A DNA stretch of 64,000 nucleotides, from contig JAOWBW010000305.1 in assembly GCA_026119855.1 (NCBI GenBank), forward strand, positions 744,001 through 808,000, in the 5' to 3' direction. This document shows, piece after piece, positions 32,886-42,561 of the stretch (positions within the stretch are counted from its first letter, which is position 1; each line of letters starts with the position of its first letter). The position numbers were made by a program, and so were the translations under genes. Origin of the DNA: Campanula takesimana. Lineage: Eukaryota; Streptophyta; Magnoliopsida; Asterales; Campanulaceae. The notes under the pieces are model-generated. The model worked only from the letters and a program-made list of their open reading frames with translations. It searched no databases and was not told the DNA's origin.

Positions 32886-33340
32886 TATTTGCTTAGGATT
32901 CGTATGATTGTAGGGACTTCGGCGCCTCTATGACATACCATCCTTTATCAATCGTAATTGGCAGAAGCCTCGGCGTTTCTATTTGCGAAAGATTCAGCAT
33001 CTATTATTAGGATACGTATGACTGTAGAGACTTCGGCGCCTCTATGACATACCATCCTTTATCAATCGTAATTGGCAGAAGCCTCGGCGTTTCTATTTGC
33101 GAAAGATTCAGCATCTATTATTAGGATACGTATGACTGTAGAGACTTCGGCGCCTCTATGACATACGTATCCTTGATCAATCGTGATTGGCAGAAGCCTC
33201 GGAGTTTCTGTTTGCGAGAGATCCAGCATCTATTAGGATTTGCATGATCGTAGAGACTTCGGCGCCTCTATGACATACGCATCCTAGATAGATCGTGGTT
33301 GGCAGAAGCCTCGGCGTGTTCTGTTCACGAGAGACCCGAC
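32886..33340. repeat. Tandem array of ~112-bp units (A)
   Basis: Four units of about 112-114 bp starting near 32897, 33009, 33122 and 33235, each with GACTTCGGCGCCTCTATGAC and GGCAGAAGCCTCGG. Units 2 and 3 are almost identical and the last is more diverged. Confidence 0.8.
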
Positions 33341-33550
33341 ACCTATTACTTTGGCGCGGTCGGCAGGAACCCTGGCGATCCTGATTGCGTTTACCATTCC
33401 ATCTTGGGATTATTTAGACGACGTAGTCTTCATTTTTCCCAAATAACTTCATTGCTTACGAATGATTCGTTCTTCGTACAGGATAGTGCCCGTAGGTTTA
33501 TTATCCCTAGCAGGAGTCCGATATCTCATTTTATCCCCAGTAGATCCGAA

Positions 33551-33747
33551 CTACGACCGGCTTGATTCCTTAGAGGATACGTAGGAAACCTGAAAAGGTC
33601 CAGCCACCCGACCGACGCGGTTATCTCTCATCCCCAGCAAGTGCATTTTCCCCAGCAGAAGATGTTGCTCCCCACAAGTGGACAGTTATTCCCAATTTCC
33701 CATCAGATTTGAACTACGTTTGGCTTGATTCCCCCGCGGATACGTAG
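33551..33747 (+). other. Two CTACG/CGTAG stem-loops in the 3' spacer (A)
   Basis: 33551-33584 (inner stem TCCT/AGGA) and 33714-33747 (inner stem TCC/GGA). Both share GAACTACG, GGCTTGATTCC and GGATACGTAGG. Confidence 0.55.
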
Positions 33748-33857
33748 GTCGCCTGTCAAGGTTCAGCCGTTCCCTTACCTTTCATCTGTTTTGAAACTCA
33801 TGTTTCAGACGGATCCTTCTTTTTATCGTCGACCCCACATTGCCTTGCAAGAAGCGT

Positions 33858-33871
33858 CGCCGAGGGGCTAC
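33858..33871 (+). promoter_or_regulatory. Polypurine tract of element A
   Basis: CGCCGAGGGGCTAC directly before TGTTAGTACC; nearly the same text precedes the B and C 3' LTRs. Confidence 0.65.
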
Positions 33872-34073
33872 TGTTAGTACCCGACCTGAAAATGAGTTTA
33901 TTAGGACTTTCCCAAATATACAAGGACTTTATAGGAATTAGAAACCTTACAAAGACTTGTCCCGGATTCCCAAAAATATCTCATTTATGGCAAAATCTAT
34001 CAAATTAGGTAATAAATGGTTTCCTTAAAACCATGCAGAAACCCTAGCTTAAGAATCAAGTCAGCCGGCAGCC

Positions 34074-34214
34074 TTGGCCACGCGGCCAACATTGCTCAGC
34101 GTTGATCTTGGCCACGCGGCCACTCTTGTAACCGGCTTCAACAATGGCCAGGCGGCCAACCTTGCGCTGGATGATCTGGACCATCAGATCTTCCCCTCAG
34201 TTTACTATATAAAC
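34074..34214 (+). promoter_or_regulatory. LTR promoter: three dyads plus TATA box
   Basis: TTGGCC-N4-GGCCAA copies at 34074-34089, 34108-34123 and 34144-34159 (spacing 34 and 36 bp), then TATATAAACC at about 34205. The cluster ends about 46 bp before the TATA box. Confidence 0.78.
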
Positions 34215-34693
34215 CAATCCATGCTATTGGTTTAAAGATCCGATTCTGAGGGCTCTAAGTCCGAATTTGAGAGTTATTAAACACTATTTTTCTCTCTAAT
34301 TAGCATTCAAACCTCCAAGAAGATCAAGGTTTATTTCTTGCCAACATAGGTAAGTTTTCTAACTTATTTCTTCACGTTCTTGCATTATTTCTAATGTAGA
34401 TCTTTAATATTCATGTTCTTGCATGTTTATTCATAGTTTCTTCATATGCTTTGCATGTTCATATGTTCATAATATGTTCTTCATATGTTCATCGTGTTCA
34501 TAGATTAAAACCTTATTTATGCTATATTTAGGGTTGCGATCTTCATAATTACATGTTATTTCATAGCCGATGATGATCGAGGGTTCATCAACCCGAGGAT
34601 GATCTAGGAACTACTTCTAAACCCTAATCTTTAGGTAATTCCCCCTCATTATGCATGATCCCGATTCTTCTGCCTATTCTAATTCTCTGCGAA

Positions 34694-34732
34694 CTACGCT
34701 GACCTGAGCTTCTCGCATTGAGAGGAACGTAG
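34694..34732 (+). other. CTACG/CGTAG stem-loop in the LTR transcribed region
   Basis: Outer stem CTACG/CGTAG, conserved CTGACCTGAG, inner 6-bp stem CTTCTC/GAGAGG. It lies downstream of the TATA box, so it would be present in the transcript. Confidence 0.6.
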
Positions 34733-35015
34733 GCAATCTTCGGATCCGGTCTCAAACACTAACACACTACATACACCGCATCATGATAGAAAGACCGACC
34801 AATTCGGGCAATAGGAGTGATAACGTTCAATATTCTTCTCTTGTTGTAATTTGACCCCCGAACCCATTAACATGCTTTTTTCAATGTTTTGGCTTTAATT
34901 AAAACGGCGTGGCGACTCTCATAATTTTAATGTCGTTAAGAATATTCCTTTTGTAAATAAAAATAATCACAAGATACTTCCCATGCGTCGCTTCATCGGA
35001 AAGGGGTATTCACAG

Positions 35016-35034
35016 TGGCGACTCTGCTGGGGAC
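35016..35034 (+). promoter_or_regulatory. Primer binding site of element B
   Basis: TGGCGACTCTGCTGGGGAC one base after the LTR. It begins TGG as expected for a tRNA 3' end and resembles the site used by Ogre/Tat elements (tRNA-Arg, from memory; not verified). Confidence 0.75.
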
Positions 35035-36377
35035 TGCTTTGAAACTTTTTCAAACTTAGTGGGTCTAACTTTCGTTCACATCATGATGTCTGCCATGTTC
35101 TCACATGCACCTTACACTTTGCCATGTTCTCACATGCACCTTACACACTTGCCATGTTTACACATGCTCACACTTGCCATGTTTAACACATGCACACACC
35201 TTGCCATGTTTACACATGCTCACACTTGCCATGTTTACACATGCACACACCTGCCATGTTTACACATGCACCCACCTGCCATGTTTACACATGCACACAC
35301 ACTTGCCATGTTTACACATGCACACACATTTGCCATGTTTACACATGCTCACACCTGCCATGTTTACACATGCACCCGCGCACTCCGCCATGTTAATACT
35401 TGTACCTTGTACCTTGTACCATGTACCCTTGTTATCTTCGCTTTAGTTTTAGGGTCAAACAAAACTCTGCTATGCTCCCTTGTACATTATTCTCTCTCTC
35501 TCTCTCTCTCTCTCTCATGCATTGCATTGCATCATCCTAACATCAAAAACTTCTCTCTTTTCTCCTTAAAAAGAATTAGTTTCTTGCCACACACTACCAC
35601 TAGTCCGTGTCAGCACTGCACAGGTCCCCATTTCCCGGAGTATTCGATGTGCAGGAATTTGTGCGCTACTGTCGCCCTCTTTTCGAGTCACTCGTCTACT
35701 CCACTCACCGTGTACGTCCCGCGAGCGGTGGGAACCTTTTACCTAACCCGTGTCAACCCACACTAGCATAGGTAACACACCTAGGTTTTGACCGGTTGGT
35801 TTGGCTAGCTTTTTCTTAATAGTCAATTAACGTGCTGTCTATGTCGAGTCATCCCCAAGTCAATGATGAATCGAGATCTTTGAGAGAAAGTGCACAAAAA
35901 AGTGATTTCCCTACAAGGGACGTGCCATGGCGAGATGAGTGTTTATTGTCAAGATCTCCGCTCATCATTAACTTGCGTAGGATGCAACATAGACATCACG
36001 TTAAATGCCTTTAAGGAAGGGTTAGTCGTAGGATCCGATGGTTGGTGGAAGCCGCTTGCCCTATAGGACCCTCGCCCAAATTGTCCGTTTGGGGGTGTGC
36101 AATGCAGGTGAAAAACGAGGGGTCTATAGACGTAATGATGGCCTCCACTGATCGTAGTCTTCTAACTAGTTGCGAAAAAGGGGTATCCCTTCCAACCAAT
36201 TAGGATATAAATAATGTATGTTTTTGTAAATTAAAATATACTTTGCATGAGCCTTCCCCCTCTCCTAAAGATCCATTGCCCTTCAATCTTTCAGCAAAGC
36301 GAGTTTGGATCCGTTCGGGTGGTCGGCTACAACGTGAAGCTTCTACTCCGTCCACGTTCTCAGTCTCGTCATCAGCA
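35035..36377 (+). other. Leader of element B
   Basis: About 1.3 kb between the PBS and the gag ATG. It contains a 12-copy array of 25-30 bp and a (TC)13 run at 35491-35516. An upstream ATG at 36247 opens a 79-codon frame overlapping the gag start in another frame. No other supported gene. Confidence 0.65.
35092..35395. repeat. Leader tandem array, 25-30 bp unit
   Basis: About twelve copies built on GCCATGTTTACACATGCACA with variable ACAC tails. They translate to His/Cys-rich nonsense in three frames and are not treated as coding. Confidence 0.85.
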
Positions 36378-39300
36378 ATGTCAACTCCCGCTTCAGCTTC
36401 AGCCTCTGCTCCTCCTGCCAGTACCGCCGAGCTCAACACCGAGGCTACTCTCAATGGTATTCCCCCAAGCCTCCAGAACTTCCTAGCCGGTCTCGAAGCC
36501 AAGATCAGGAATCTCGAGGAAAGCAACAAGATGTTGGAGGATCAGAACCAACAGTTGAAGGGTCACATTCAACAAAAGGAGACTAAACTGGTGCCCGATG
36601 GAGAGAATTTCATTTATGTCGAGGATGAAGAGGTCAATACCAACTGTCCCCCCAACACCAATGCTACTACCTTCCCATTCCCAAGCTACCGCAATGTTCC
36701 ACCTCCTTCTCTCTACACCCAACAAGGTTTCACTACCATGAGCAAGAACAAGGCTGTCTATGAACCTTCCCCTGAACTGCTTGGAGGTTACCTCTCCGCC
36801 AGCAAACTACCCGCACCCTCGTTGCCCTTGAGTATTGGGATGGCCGCTGCTACTGCTTCCACTACTCCTCCCGTCACTCTGTCAGAAACTATCCCCGACA
36901 TCGCCAATCACCCTGTGGTTATGGCCATGCAAGAGCAAATGCGAAAGTTGATTGAGACCGTAGATAAGAAAAGTGCACCGACTACCAAGACAATCAACCC
37001 TAGCCAAGTGGGGGCTCTCCCCAAGGATTTCAAGATGCCTAAGGTGGCAATGTTTCATGGTGACTCGTGTCCTAAGACTCATTTGGATAGTTATGTGTTG
37101 GCCATGAGGGCTCGCGACTGCACCAACGAACAAATGGCTCGCGTATTTCATAGCACTTTGGATGGTATAGCTCTGCGTTGGTTCTTGGGGTTAGAACCAA
37201 GCGAGAGGCAAACGTGGGATCAGATCAGCGCTATTTTCTGTGAGAAGTATCAGGCTAACTTGGATTGGCATGTGAATCGAACGGATCTCGAGAACACTAT
37301 GCAAAAACCCGGCGAGGCTATTTATGATTTTTACAAGAGGTGGAACCATCGGTTGTGTGAGGTCCAATACCCACCAAAGGCGAAGGAACAGAAACAGATT
37401 TTCTACAAGTGCTTGCTACCGGAGATGAAAGCAGCTATAGGTAATGGTTACTTCCCTGATTTGCGGGAAATGGTTGACGCCGGAGTAAGGTACGAAGCAG
37501 GGTTCACTGGGATTGTGCCGCCAAAGGAAAGTCCAAAGACCAACAACAACAATTCCTTCCGCTACAAGGCTCCTACTGCGCCTGCGCCTCCTAGGGGTGG
37601 AAAGGAGGCCGGCGGCCAAGTGAATATGGTCCAGAAAGAGGTCCCGTTAGATGTCCAAGCCGTAACAAGGAATGGAGCTCCGCCGCAAAGAGAGAGGGAG
37701 CACTTTGACGATTTTGGAATGCCTATGGGGAAAGTCTTTGACGTGTTAGTCAAGAGAGGTCTTATCAAGCCTTTAGAGAATTACCAACCTGCCTACCCAA
37801 GAAGTGATTTAGACGCCTCCAAGTTCTGCAAGTATCACAAGCACATCGGGCACACAACGGATGGTTGTATTCAATTGAAGCGTGTGGTACAAGGGTTGAT
37901 CAATGACAAGAAGATTGAGAAGCCGAAGGGTCCTAATGTGGTGAATAACCCTCTCCCTAACAATGGGGGTGGGGTGAATATGGTGCAAACATGCGAGATT
38001 AGTATCCTAGAGCTCATGGACGCTTTTGACAAGATAGGGCTCACGATGGTGGATATCTTCATGGCGTTGGTGACATTAGAAATACTCGAACCATTAGAAG
38101 GACATCTCCCCCGTCTTGGTTGCGATTTGTCGAAGTTTTGCCACTACCACAAGTGCACCGGTCACACTACCGAAGAATGCTTTGAACTCAAGAAGGCCGT
38201 GCAAGAGCTCATCCACAAGGGAGTCATCGAAGACCCTAGAGATTATGTAGCTAGCAATGTACTCATGGTAGAACTTAGTGAGATCACTGATCCGGCCGAA
38301 CCTGTTGTGGCGGACTGTGATGAGATGGGTTGTACTTCAATGACTAATAATAAAGAATCTTCTTGCTACTTGTTGTCTTTAGAAGAACTAGTGAGTGAAG
38401 TCGAGTCTCTAGAGGAGGAGAGCCCCAAGCCCTCTCAACCTCTTTCTTGGGCCGAAATCTTCGAGGAGGCCGAAAAGACCGAAGCTTCGCCCCCTTGTCC
38501 TGACACGCCATTGTCTTTGGAGGAGCTACGTGCGGAAGTTTGTCTCCTTACAAGATCCGGTCAAGTGTACCAATCCGACCCGAAGGGTGCAAAGAAAGTC
38601 TTTGGGAAGGAACCCGAGCAAGCCGACCTAGATAAAGAAGACCCTATCCTCACTCAACTCAAACAAACCCAAGCCCATATTTCACTATGGTCCCTACTCA
38701 CCTCCTCCCTAGCCCATCGCCTCATGCTCGAGAAAAACCTCGCCGCCACCATGGTACCATCCACTATTACCCCGGAGGACGTCACCCACATGATTGGTAA
38801 TATCCACTATGGAAACATCATCACTTTCTCGGAGCTAGACAAGCCAGTGTTCGGAGTTGATCATAATGAGCCTTTGTACATCACTGTCGAAGTAAATGAC
38901 AAGAAGATTCCCCGTGTATTCATTGACAATGGTTCTGCTATTAATATCCTGCCTTCAAGGATGATGGATGTGGTTGGCATTCATGGTGTTGATTTACGCC
39001 CGTCCAAACAAACCATCAAAGCTTATGATTCTACATGCCGCGCCGTGATAGGCGAAGTCACCTTACCCATTACCATCGGAACAAAGATCCTGCCAACCGA
39101 CTTCCACGTCATAGACATCCCCGCAACCTTCTCACTCCTCCTCGGCCGGCCATGGTTACATCAGTCGGGCGTTGTCCCGTCTTCCCTGCATCAGTGTGTG
39201 AAGTTTCAATCCGGTAATGAAGTGACCATCATCTACAGTGATCTTGTAACTGCCCAAGGGACGGACACCAAGGGCGTTCCTGTATTACAGATTCAGCATG

Positions 39301-42293
39301 GGGAGGAGAGCCGACTCTTCAATGGCTTCGAAATAGTCGCTCAAGCACAGATCTGCACCATCGACCTCACCAAAACAACGGACAAAGTGGCACCTGTTGT
39401 CAAGATACTGCGTAACATGGGTTTTATACCGGGGCTGGGGCTAGGTAAGAACTTGCAAGGCCCCACAGAATTGGTTGAAGAGATTAATCATCGAGGGTTG
39501 TTTGGTCTAGGATACACCCTTACTCTTGAAGACAAGATGGAGCAACAGAGGATAGAATTGCTTAAAAAGATGAAACTTCCCTACAAAAAGCCCGAAATGC
39601 GGCCATACCGTCTGTCCCTAAATAACTACTTTGTTAGGGAAGGCGAGGAGTTTTCGTGTTTTGAGTTCGCAGAGCCATGGATTGACCCCACTGGGAAGTT
39701 GCAGAAAGGGTTCGAGATTTTCAGAGATGTGGAATTCGATCGGTCCAACATGAAGCTGACTTACATGGAATATGACAAAGCCACGGGCAGAATTAGAACC
39801 ATCAGGCATGAGTACTCCACCAAGGTTGCAGATGACTTGGCAGATCAACTTGAAGCCGCAACCCTTGACAAGCCAGCAATAGAAGCCGCAGAAACTCCAA
39901 GTTTGACTGAGACGTGGGACGGCCAATATCTGCTTCAACATCTGGGTAATCTGGGGCTGCATGAAGACATGGTTGCCGTCATCGGGGATGATTCTGAAGA
40001 TAAGGTAGACCCAAGGACATTGGTGGTACCCATGGGGGACAAGCTCAAGAATTGGTGCATCATTGGGGGACCCATGGCTACTCCGGAATTTATGGTGGGA
40101 ACACTGGGGCTTACTCCTTCTCCTGTCGCCACTCCTGCAGCATCTCCTGTCACTCGCTCAAAATCCCCATCCCCAGAGTCTAGTGTTTTACATTTTGAAT
40201 TTGAGTCTTCCTCTAAGTCTGACGACCTTACGTCTGAAGACTATGATCTTGTTGCAAACGCTATTTTCCCTTTTGCTATGAATGAAACCCTCGACCTTTC
40301 CGAGTGTCCCTCCATAGTCACTCTTGTAACTGATAAATTGGCTAATAATCAAACTAATGATATACACTTAGTTAATAATGATTCATTAGGAGAGGCAGAC
40401 ACAAACACATTAAACGATGAATACATTAAAGAGATTTCAGAACAGGTTATTAATCAAAAAGAATCTCGAGCCCAAGCTGCCGATGAAGTGTTAACATGCG
40501 TGAATTTGGGGACCGAAGCCGAGCCTAAGGAAACGCAGATTGGAAGCTTCTTCAGCGGAGCCGAAAGGGAAGCACTGATTGAGCTACTCAAAGAATACGT
40601 GGATGTGTTTGCATGGTCGTATAGGGACATGACGGGGCTCGACAACTCGATCGTAGAGCACAGAATCCCGACAGCACCAAACGCTAAGCCAATCAAGCAA
40701 AAACTGCGCCGCATTAAGCCGGAATGGTCTTTGCAAGTGAAGGAAGAGATTGAGAAACTACTCCGTGTGGGTTTCATCAGGGTGATCGAATATCCAAATT
40801 GGTTATCAAATCTGGTGACTGTCAAGAAATCCAACGGTAAAGTCAGAGTATGTGTGGATTTTCGGGATCTCAACAAAGCTACGCCAAAGGATGACTTCCC
40901 CTTGCCAAATATCGACATGTTGGTGGATGCGACCGCCCATTATGAGGTCAAGTCGTTTGTTGATGGGTTTGCCGGCTATAACCAAATCAAGATGGCCGAG
41001 GAAGACCAAGAAAAAACAGCTTTCACCACCCCATGGGGGACTTTTTGCTATACCGTCATGCCATTTGGGCTGAGGAACGCTGGGGCTACCTACCAACGGG
41101 CAGTTACAACTTTATTCCACGATATGATCCACAAGGAGATTGAGGTGTACGTGGATGACATGATTATACATTCAAAAGGGTCTGGGGGCCAGCACTTGAT
41201 AGATCTCAGAAAATTCTTCAACAGGTTGAGAGAGCACGCCATGCGTTTGAACCCGGCAAAATGCACCTTTGGAGTTCGTAGAGGGAAAGTATTGGGTTAC
41301 ATGGTCACCGAAAATGGGATCGAAGCCGACCCAAGGAAGATTCAAGCCATCCTGGAGATGAAGCCACCCCGTACCGAGACAGAGATAAAGGGATTCATGG
41401 GACGCCTGCAATACATCAGTCGGTTTATCAATCAGCTGACCACCATCTGCGAACCGATTTTCAAGCTAATGAGGAAAACAGCCAGTGTGGAGTGGGATCA
41501 TGACTGTCAGATAGCCTTCGAAAGGATCAAACAAGTCGAAGCTCAGTCTTACAAGGTGCTGAATTCCAAGAAGGTAGCGCAGTTTATCAAAGAGAATATT
41601 ATGTGTCGGTATGGGGTTCCTAACCTCATTATATCAGATAATGGCAGTCATTTCGAAGCCGAGTGTGCTCGCTTGCTTGTAGAATTCAAGATCGAACGAA
41701 AGAAATCTTCCCCATACTATCCACAGACTAACGGCGCGGTTGAGGCGGCCAACAAGACGATAGAGCAGATAATTCGCAAGATGGCTTCGCAAGGACGGGA
41801 TTGGCCCGAGAAGTTACCATTGGCACTTTGGGGGTACAGAACGTCAGTCCGCACCGCTACTGGAGAGACCCCTTACGCTTTGACATACGGCATGGAGGCA
41901 GTGCTCCCTATTGAGTTGGAGGTGCCATCTTTGAGGGTCTTGCTCGAGAACCAAGTGAATGAGGTAGAATGGCTTCGTAGTCGCTATGATCAATTGGCAA
42001 CACTCGACGAACGCAGATTGAAGGCCATGGAACACGTCCGGGCCTATCAAAGGAGAACGACAAAAGCCTTCAATAAAAAGGTCAAGCCTGTTGACATAAA
42101 GGAAGGAGACTTGGTGCTCAAAGCACGCTTACCCAATAAATTCAACCCCCTCGGGAAATGGGCCCCCACTTGGGTAGGGCCGTTTGTGGTACAGAAGATC
42201 TTCTCCGGAGGAGCGGTCAGAATGGCGGATTTGGATGGCAACCCGTTCAAAGAACCAGTCAACATCAGCAAGCTCAGACGCTACTATGACTAG
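36378..42293 (+). CDS. Element B gag-pol polyprotein with internal deletion
   Basis: One open frame of 1971 codons from ATG 36378 (MSTPASAS); the frame reaches further upstream only through a TTG at 36243. Order: coiled coil (~42-71), capsid domain (~220-375), two CCHC-like fingers (CKYHKHIGHTTDGC ~484, CHYHKCTGHTTEEC ~588), protease with FIDNGSAINILP (~849) and LLGRPWLHQS, G-patch-like GFIPGLGLGKNLQG (~1015), RT with VDFRDLNKA, MPFGLRNAG and YVDD (~1591). Near 41536, just after FERIKQ, the sequence jumps into the integrase core (VEAQSYKVL, ISDNGSHF, NGAVEAANK) and runs to the normal end. Compared with C, about 1.5 kb is missing: RNase H, archaeal-type RNase H, integrase finger and first catalytic Asp. 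The junction keeps frame, so a shortened protein is possible, but the element should be non-autonomous. Confidence 0.88.
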   Translation: MSTPASASASAPPASTAELNTEATLNGIPPSLQNFLAGLEAKIRNLEESNKMLEDQNQQLKGHIQQKETKLVPDGENFIYVEDEEVNTNCPPNTNATTFPFPSYRNVPPPSLYTQQGFTTMSKNKAVYEPSPELLGGYLSASKLPAPSLPLSIGMAAATASTTPPVTLSETIPDIANHPVVMAMQEQMRKLIETVDKKSAPTTKTINPSQVGALPKDFKMPKVAMFHGDSCPKTHLDSYVLAMRARDCTNEQMARVFHSTLDGIALRWFLGLEPSERQTWDQISAIFCEKYQANLDWHVNRTDLENTMQKPGEAIYDFYKRWNHRLCEVQYPPKAKEQKQIFYKCLLPEMKAAIGNGYFPDLREMVDAGVRYEAGFTGIVPPKESPKTNNNNSFRYKAPTAPAPPRGGKEAGGQVNMVQKEVPLDVQAVTRNGAPPQREREHFDDFGMPMGKVFDVLVKRGLIKPLENYQPAYPRSDLDASKFCKYHKHIGHTTDGCIQLKRVVQGLINDKKIEKPKGPNVVNNPLPNNGGGVNMVQTCEISILELMDAFDKIGLTMVDIFMALVTLEILEPLEGHLPRLGCDLSKFCHYHKCTGHTTEECFELKKAVQELIHKGVIEDPRDYVASNVLMVELSEITDPAEPVVADCDEMGCTSMTNNKESSCYLLSLEELVSEVESLEEESPKPSQPLSWAEIFEEAEKTEASPPCPDTPLSLEELRAEVCLLTRSGQVYQSDPKGAKKVFGKEPEQADLDKEDPILTQLKQTQAHISLWSLLTSSLAHRLMLEKNLAATMVPSTITPEDVTHMIGNIHYGNIITFSELDKPVFGVDHNEPLYITVEVNDKKIPRVFIDNGSAINILPSRMMDVVGIHGVDLRPSKQTIKAYDSTCRAVIGEVTLPITIGTKILPTDFHVIDIPATFSLLLGRPWLHQSGVVPSSLHQCVKFQSGNEVTIIYSDLVTAQGTDTKGVPVLQIQHGEESRLFNGFEIVAQAQICTIDLTKTTDKVAPVVKILRNMGFIPGLGLGKNLQGPTELVEEINHRGLFGLGYTLTLEDKMEQQRIELLKKMKLPYKKPEMRPYRLSLNNYFVREGEEFSCFEFAEPWIDPTGKLQKGFEIFRDVEFDRSNMKLTYMEYDKATGRIRTIRHEYSTKVADDLADQLEAATLDKPAIEAAETPSLTETWDGQYLLQHLGNLGLHEDMVAVIGDDSEDKVDPRTLVVPMGDKLKNWCIIGGPMATPEFMVGTLGLTPSPVATPAASPVTRSKSPSPESSVLHFEFESSSKSDDLTSEDYDLVANAIFPFAMNETLDLSECPSIVTLVTDKLANNQTNDIHLVNNDSLGEADTNTLNDEYIKEISEQVINQKESRAQAADEVLTCVNLGTEAEPKETQIGSFFSGAEREALIELLKEYVDVFAWSYRDMTGLDNSIVEHRIPTAPNAKPIKQKLRRIKPEWSLQVKEEIEKLLRVGFIRVIEYPNWLSNLVTVKKSNGKVRVCVDFRDLNKATPKDDFPLPNIDMLVDATAHYEVKSFVDGFAGYNQIKMAEEDQEKTAFTTPWGTFCYTVMPFGLRNAGATYQRAVTTLFHDMIHKEIEVYVDDMIIHSKGSGGQHLIDLRKFFNRLREHAMRLNPAKCTFGVRRGKVLGYMVTENGIEADPRKIQAILEMKPPRTETEIKGFMGRLQYISRFINQLTTICEPIFKLMRKTASVEWDHDCQIAFERIKQVEAQSYKVLNSKKVAQFIKENIMCRYGVPNLIISDNGSHFEAECARLLVEFKIERKKSSPYYPQTNGAVEAANKTIEQIIRKMASQGRDWPEKLPLALWGYRTSVRTATGETPYALTYGMEAVLPIELEVPSLRVLLENQVNEVEWLRSRYDQLATLDERRLKAMEHVRAYQRRTTKAFNKKVKPVDIKEGDLVLKARLPNKFNPLGKWAPTWVGPFVVQKIFSGGAVRMADLDGNPFKEPVNISKLRRYYD

Positions 42294-42356
42294 ACTCCCC
42301 TCTCTTAAAAAAAAAAAAAAAAAAAAAAAATTAATTACTACGCAAAAAGAAGCCCG

Positions 42357-42444
42357 ATAGACTGAAAACCCGCAAAGGGCGGTCTATGCAAAATAAGGGT
42401 GCGTACAGAGCTCGCTAGATCGAAAACCCGCAAGGGCGGTCTAG
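42357..42444 (+). other. Tandem RNA-hairpin candidates 3' of pol (B)
   Basis: Hairpin 1 at 42357-42387 (ATAGACT/GGTCTAT) and hairpin 2 at 42415-42444 (CTAGATC/GGTCTAG with CCC-GCAA-GGG). Hairpin 2 is intact here, unlike in A. Confidence 0.68.
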
Positions 42445-42513
42445 GCAAAAGTTAGAGCATTCCCCCTTCTATCTTCCCTTTCTTTAAAATCATTCTAGTC
42501 TGACTGGAATGAA

Positions 42514-42561
42514 CTACGGTGACCTGAGCCCCTTAGTCCTATTTGTAAAAGGGGAACGTAG
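42514..42561 (+). other. CTACG/CGTAG stem-loop (B, 3' of pol)
   Basis: Same as 27931-27978, with inner stem CCCCTT/AAGGGG. Confidence 0.6.

Larger units (their letters stand above)
32429..33871. other. 3' spacer of element A between antisense gene 2 and the LTR
   Basis: No gene. It holds the 5' region of antisense gene 2 (a pyrimidine-rich tract on the minus strand near 32520-32575), a dyad cluster, a tandem array of about 112 bp, two CTACG/CGTAG stem-loops and the polypurine tract. Confidence 0.7.
27240..35014 (+). mobile_element. Element A: 3' part of a young Tat/Ogre-like element
   Basis: From the integrase tail through two antisense genes to its 3' LTR it is nearly identical to 41816-49596 in B, at an offset of 14,576 to 14,583. 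Its 5' part is missing. The LTR at 33872-35014 serves as the 3' LTR of A and the 5' LTR of B, so A and B form a tandem. Confidence 0.88.
33872..35014 (+). repeat. LTR shared by A (3') and B (5')
   Basis: TGTTAGTACC...GGGGTATTCACA, 1143 bp, copied at 48454-49596. TATA box CTATATAAACC near 34204-34214, preceded by three dyad motifs and followed by a CTACG/CGTAG stem-loop at 34694. Confidence 0.95.

Noticed and set aside
35059..35766. 235-codon plus-strand frame in the B leader
   Set aside because: It is a translation of the ACACATGC tandem repeat and a TC microsatellite; all three frames are open for the same reason.
36243..36377. Using the full 2016-codon frame from 36243 for B gag-pol
   Set aside because: The first codon is TTG and no ATG is in frame before 36378; a plant start at ATG 36378 is more likely, unless a spliced leader supplies another start.
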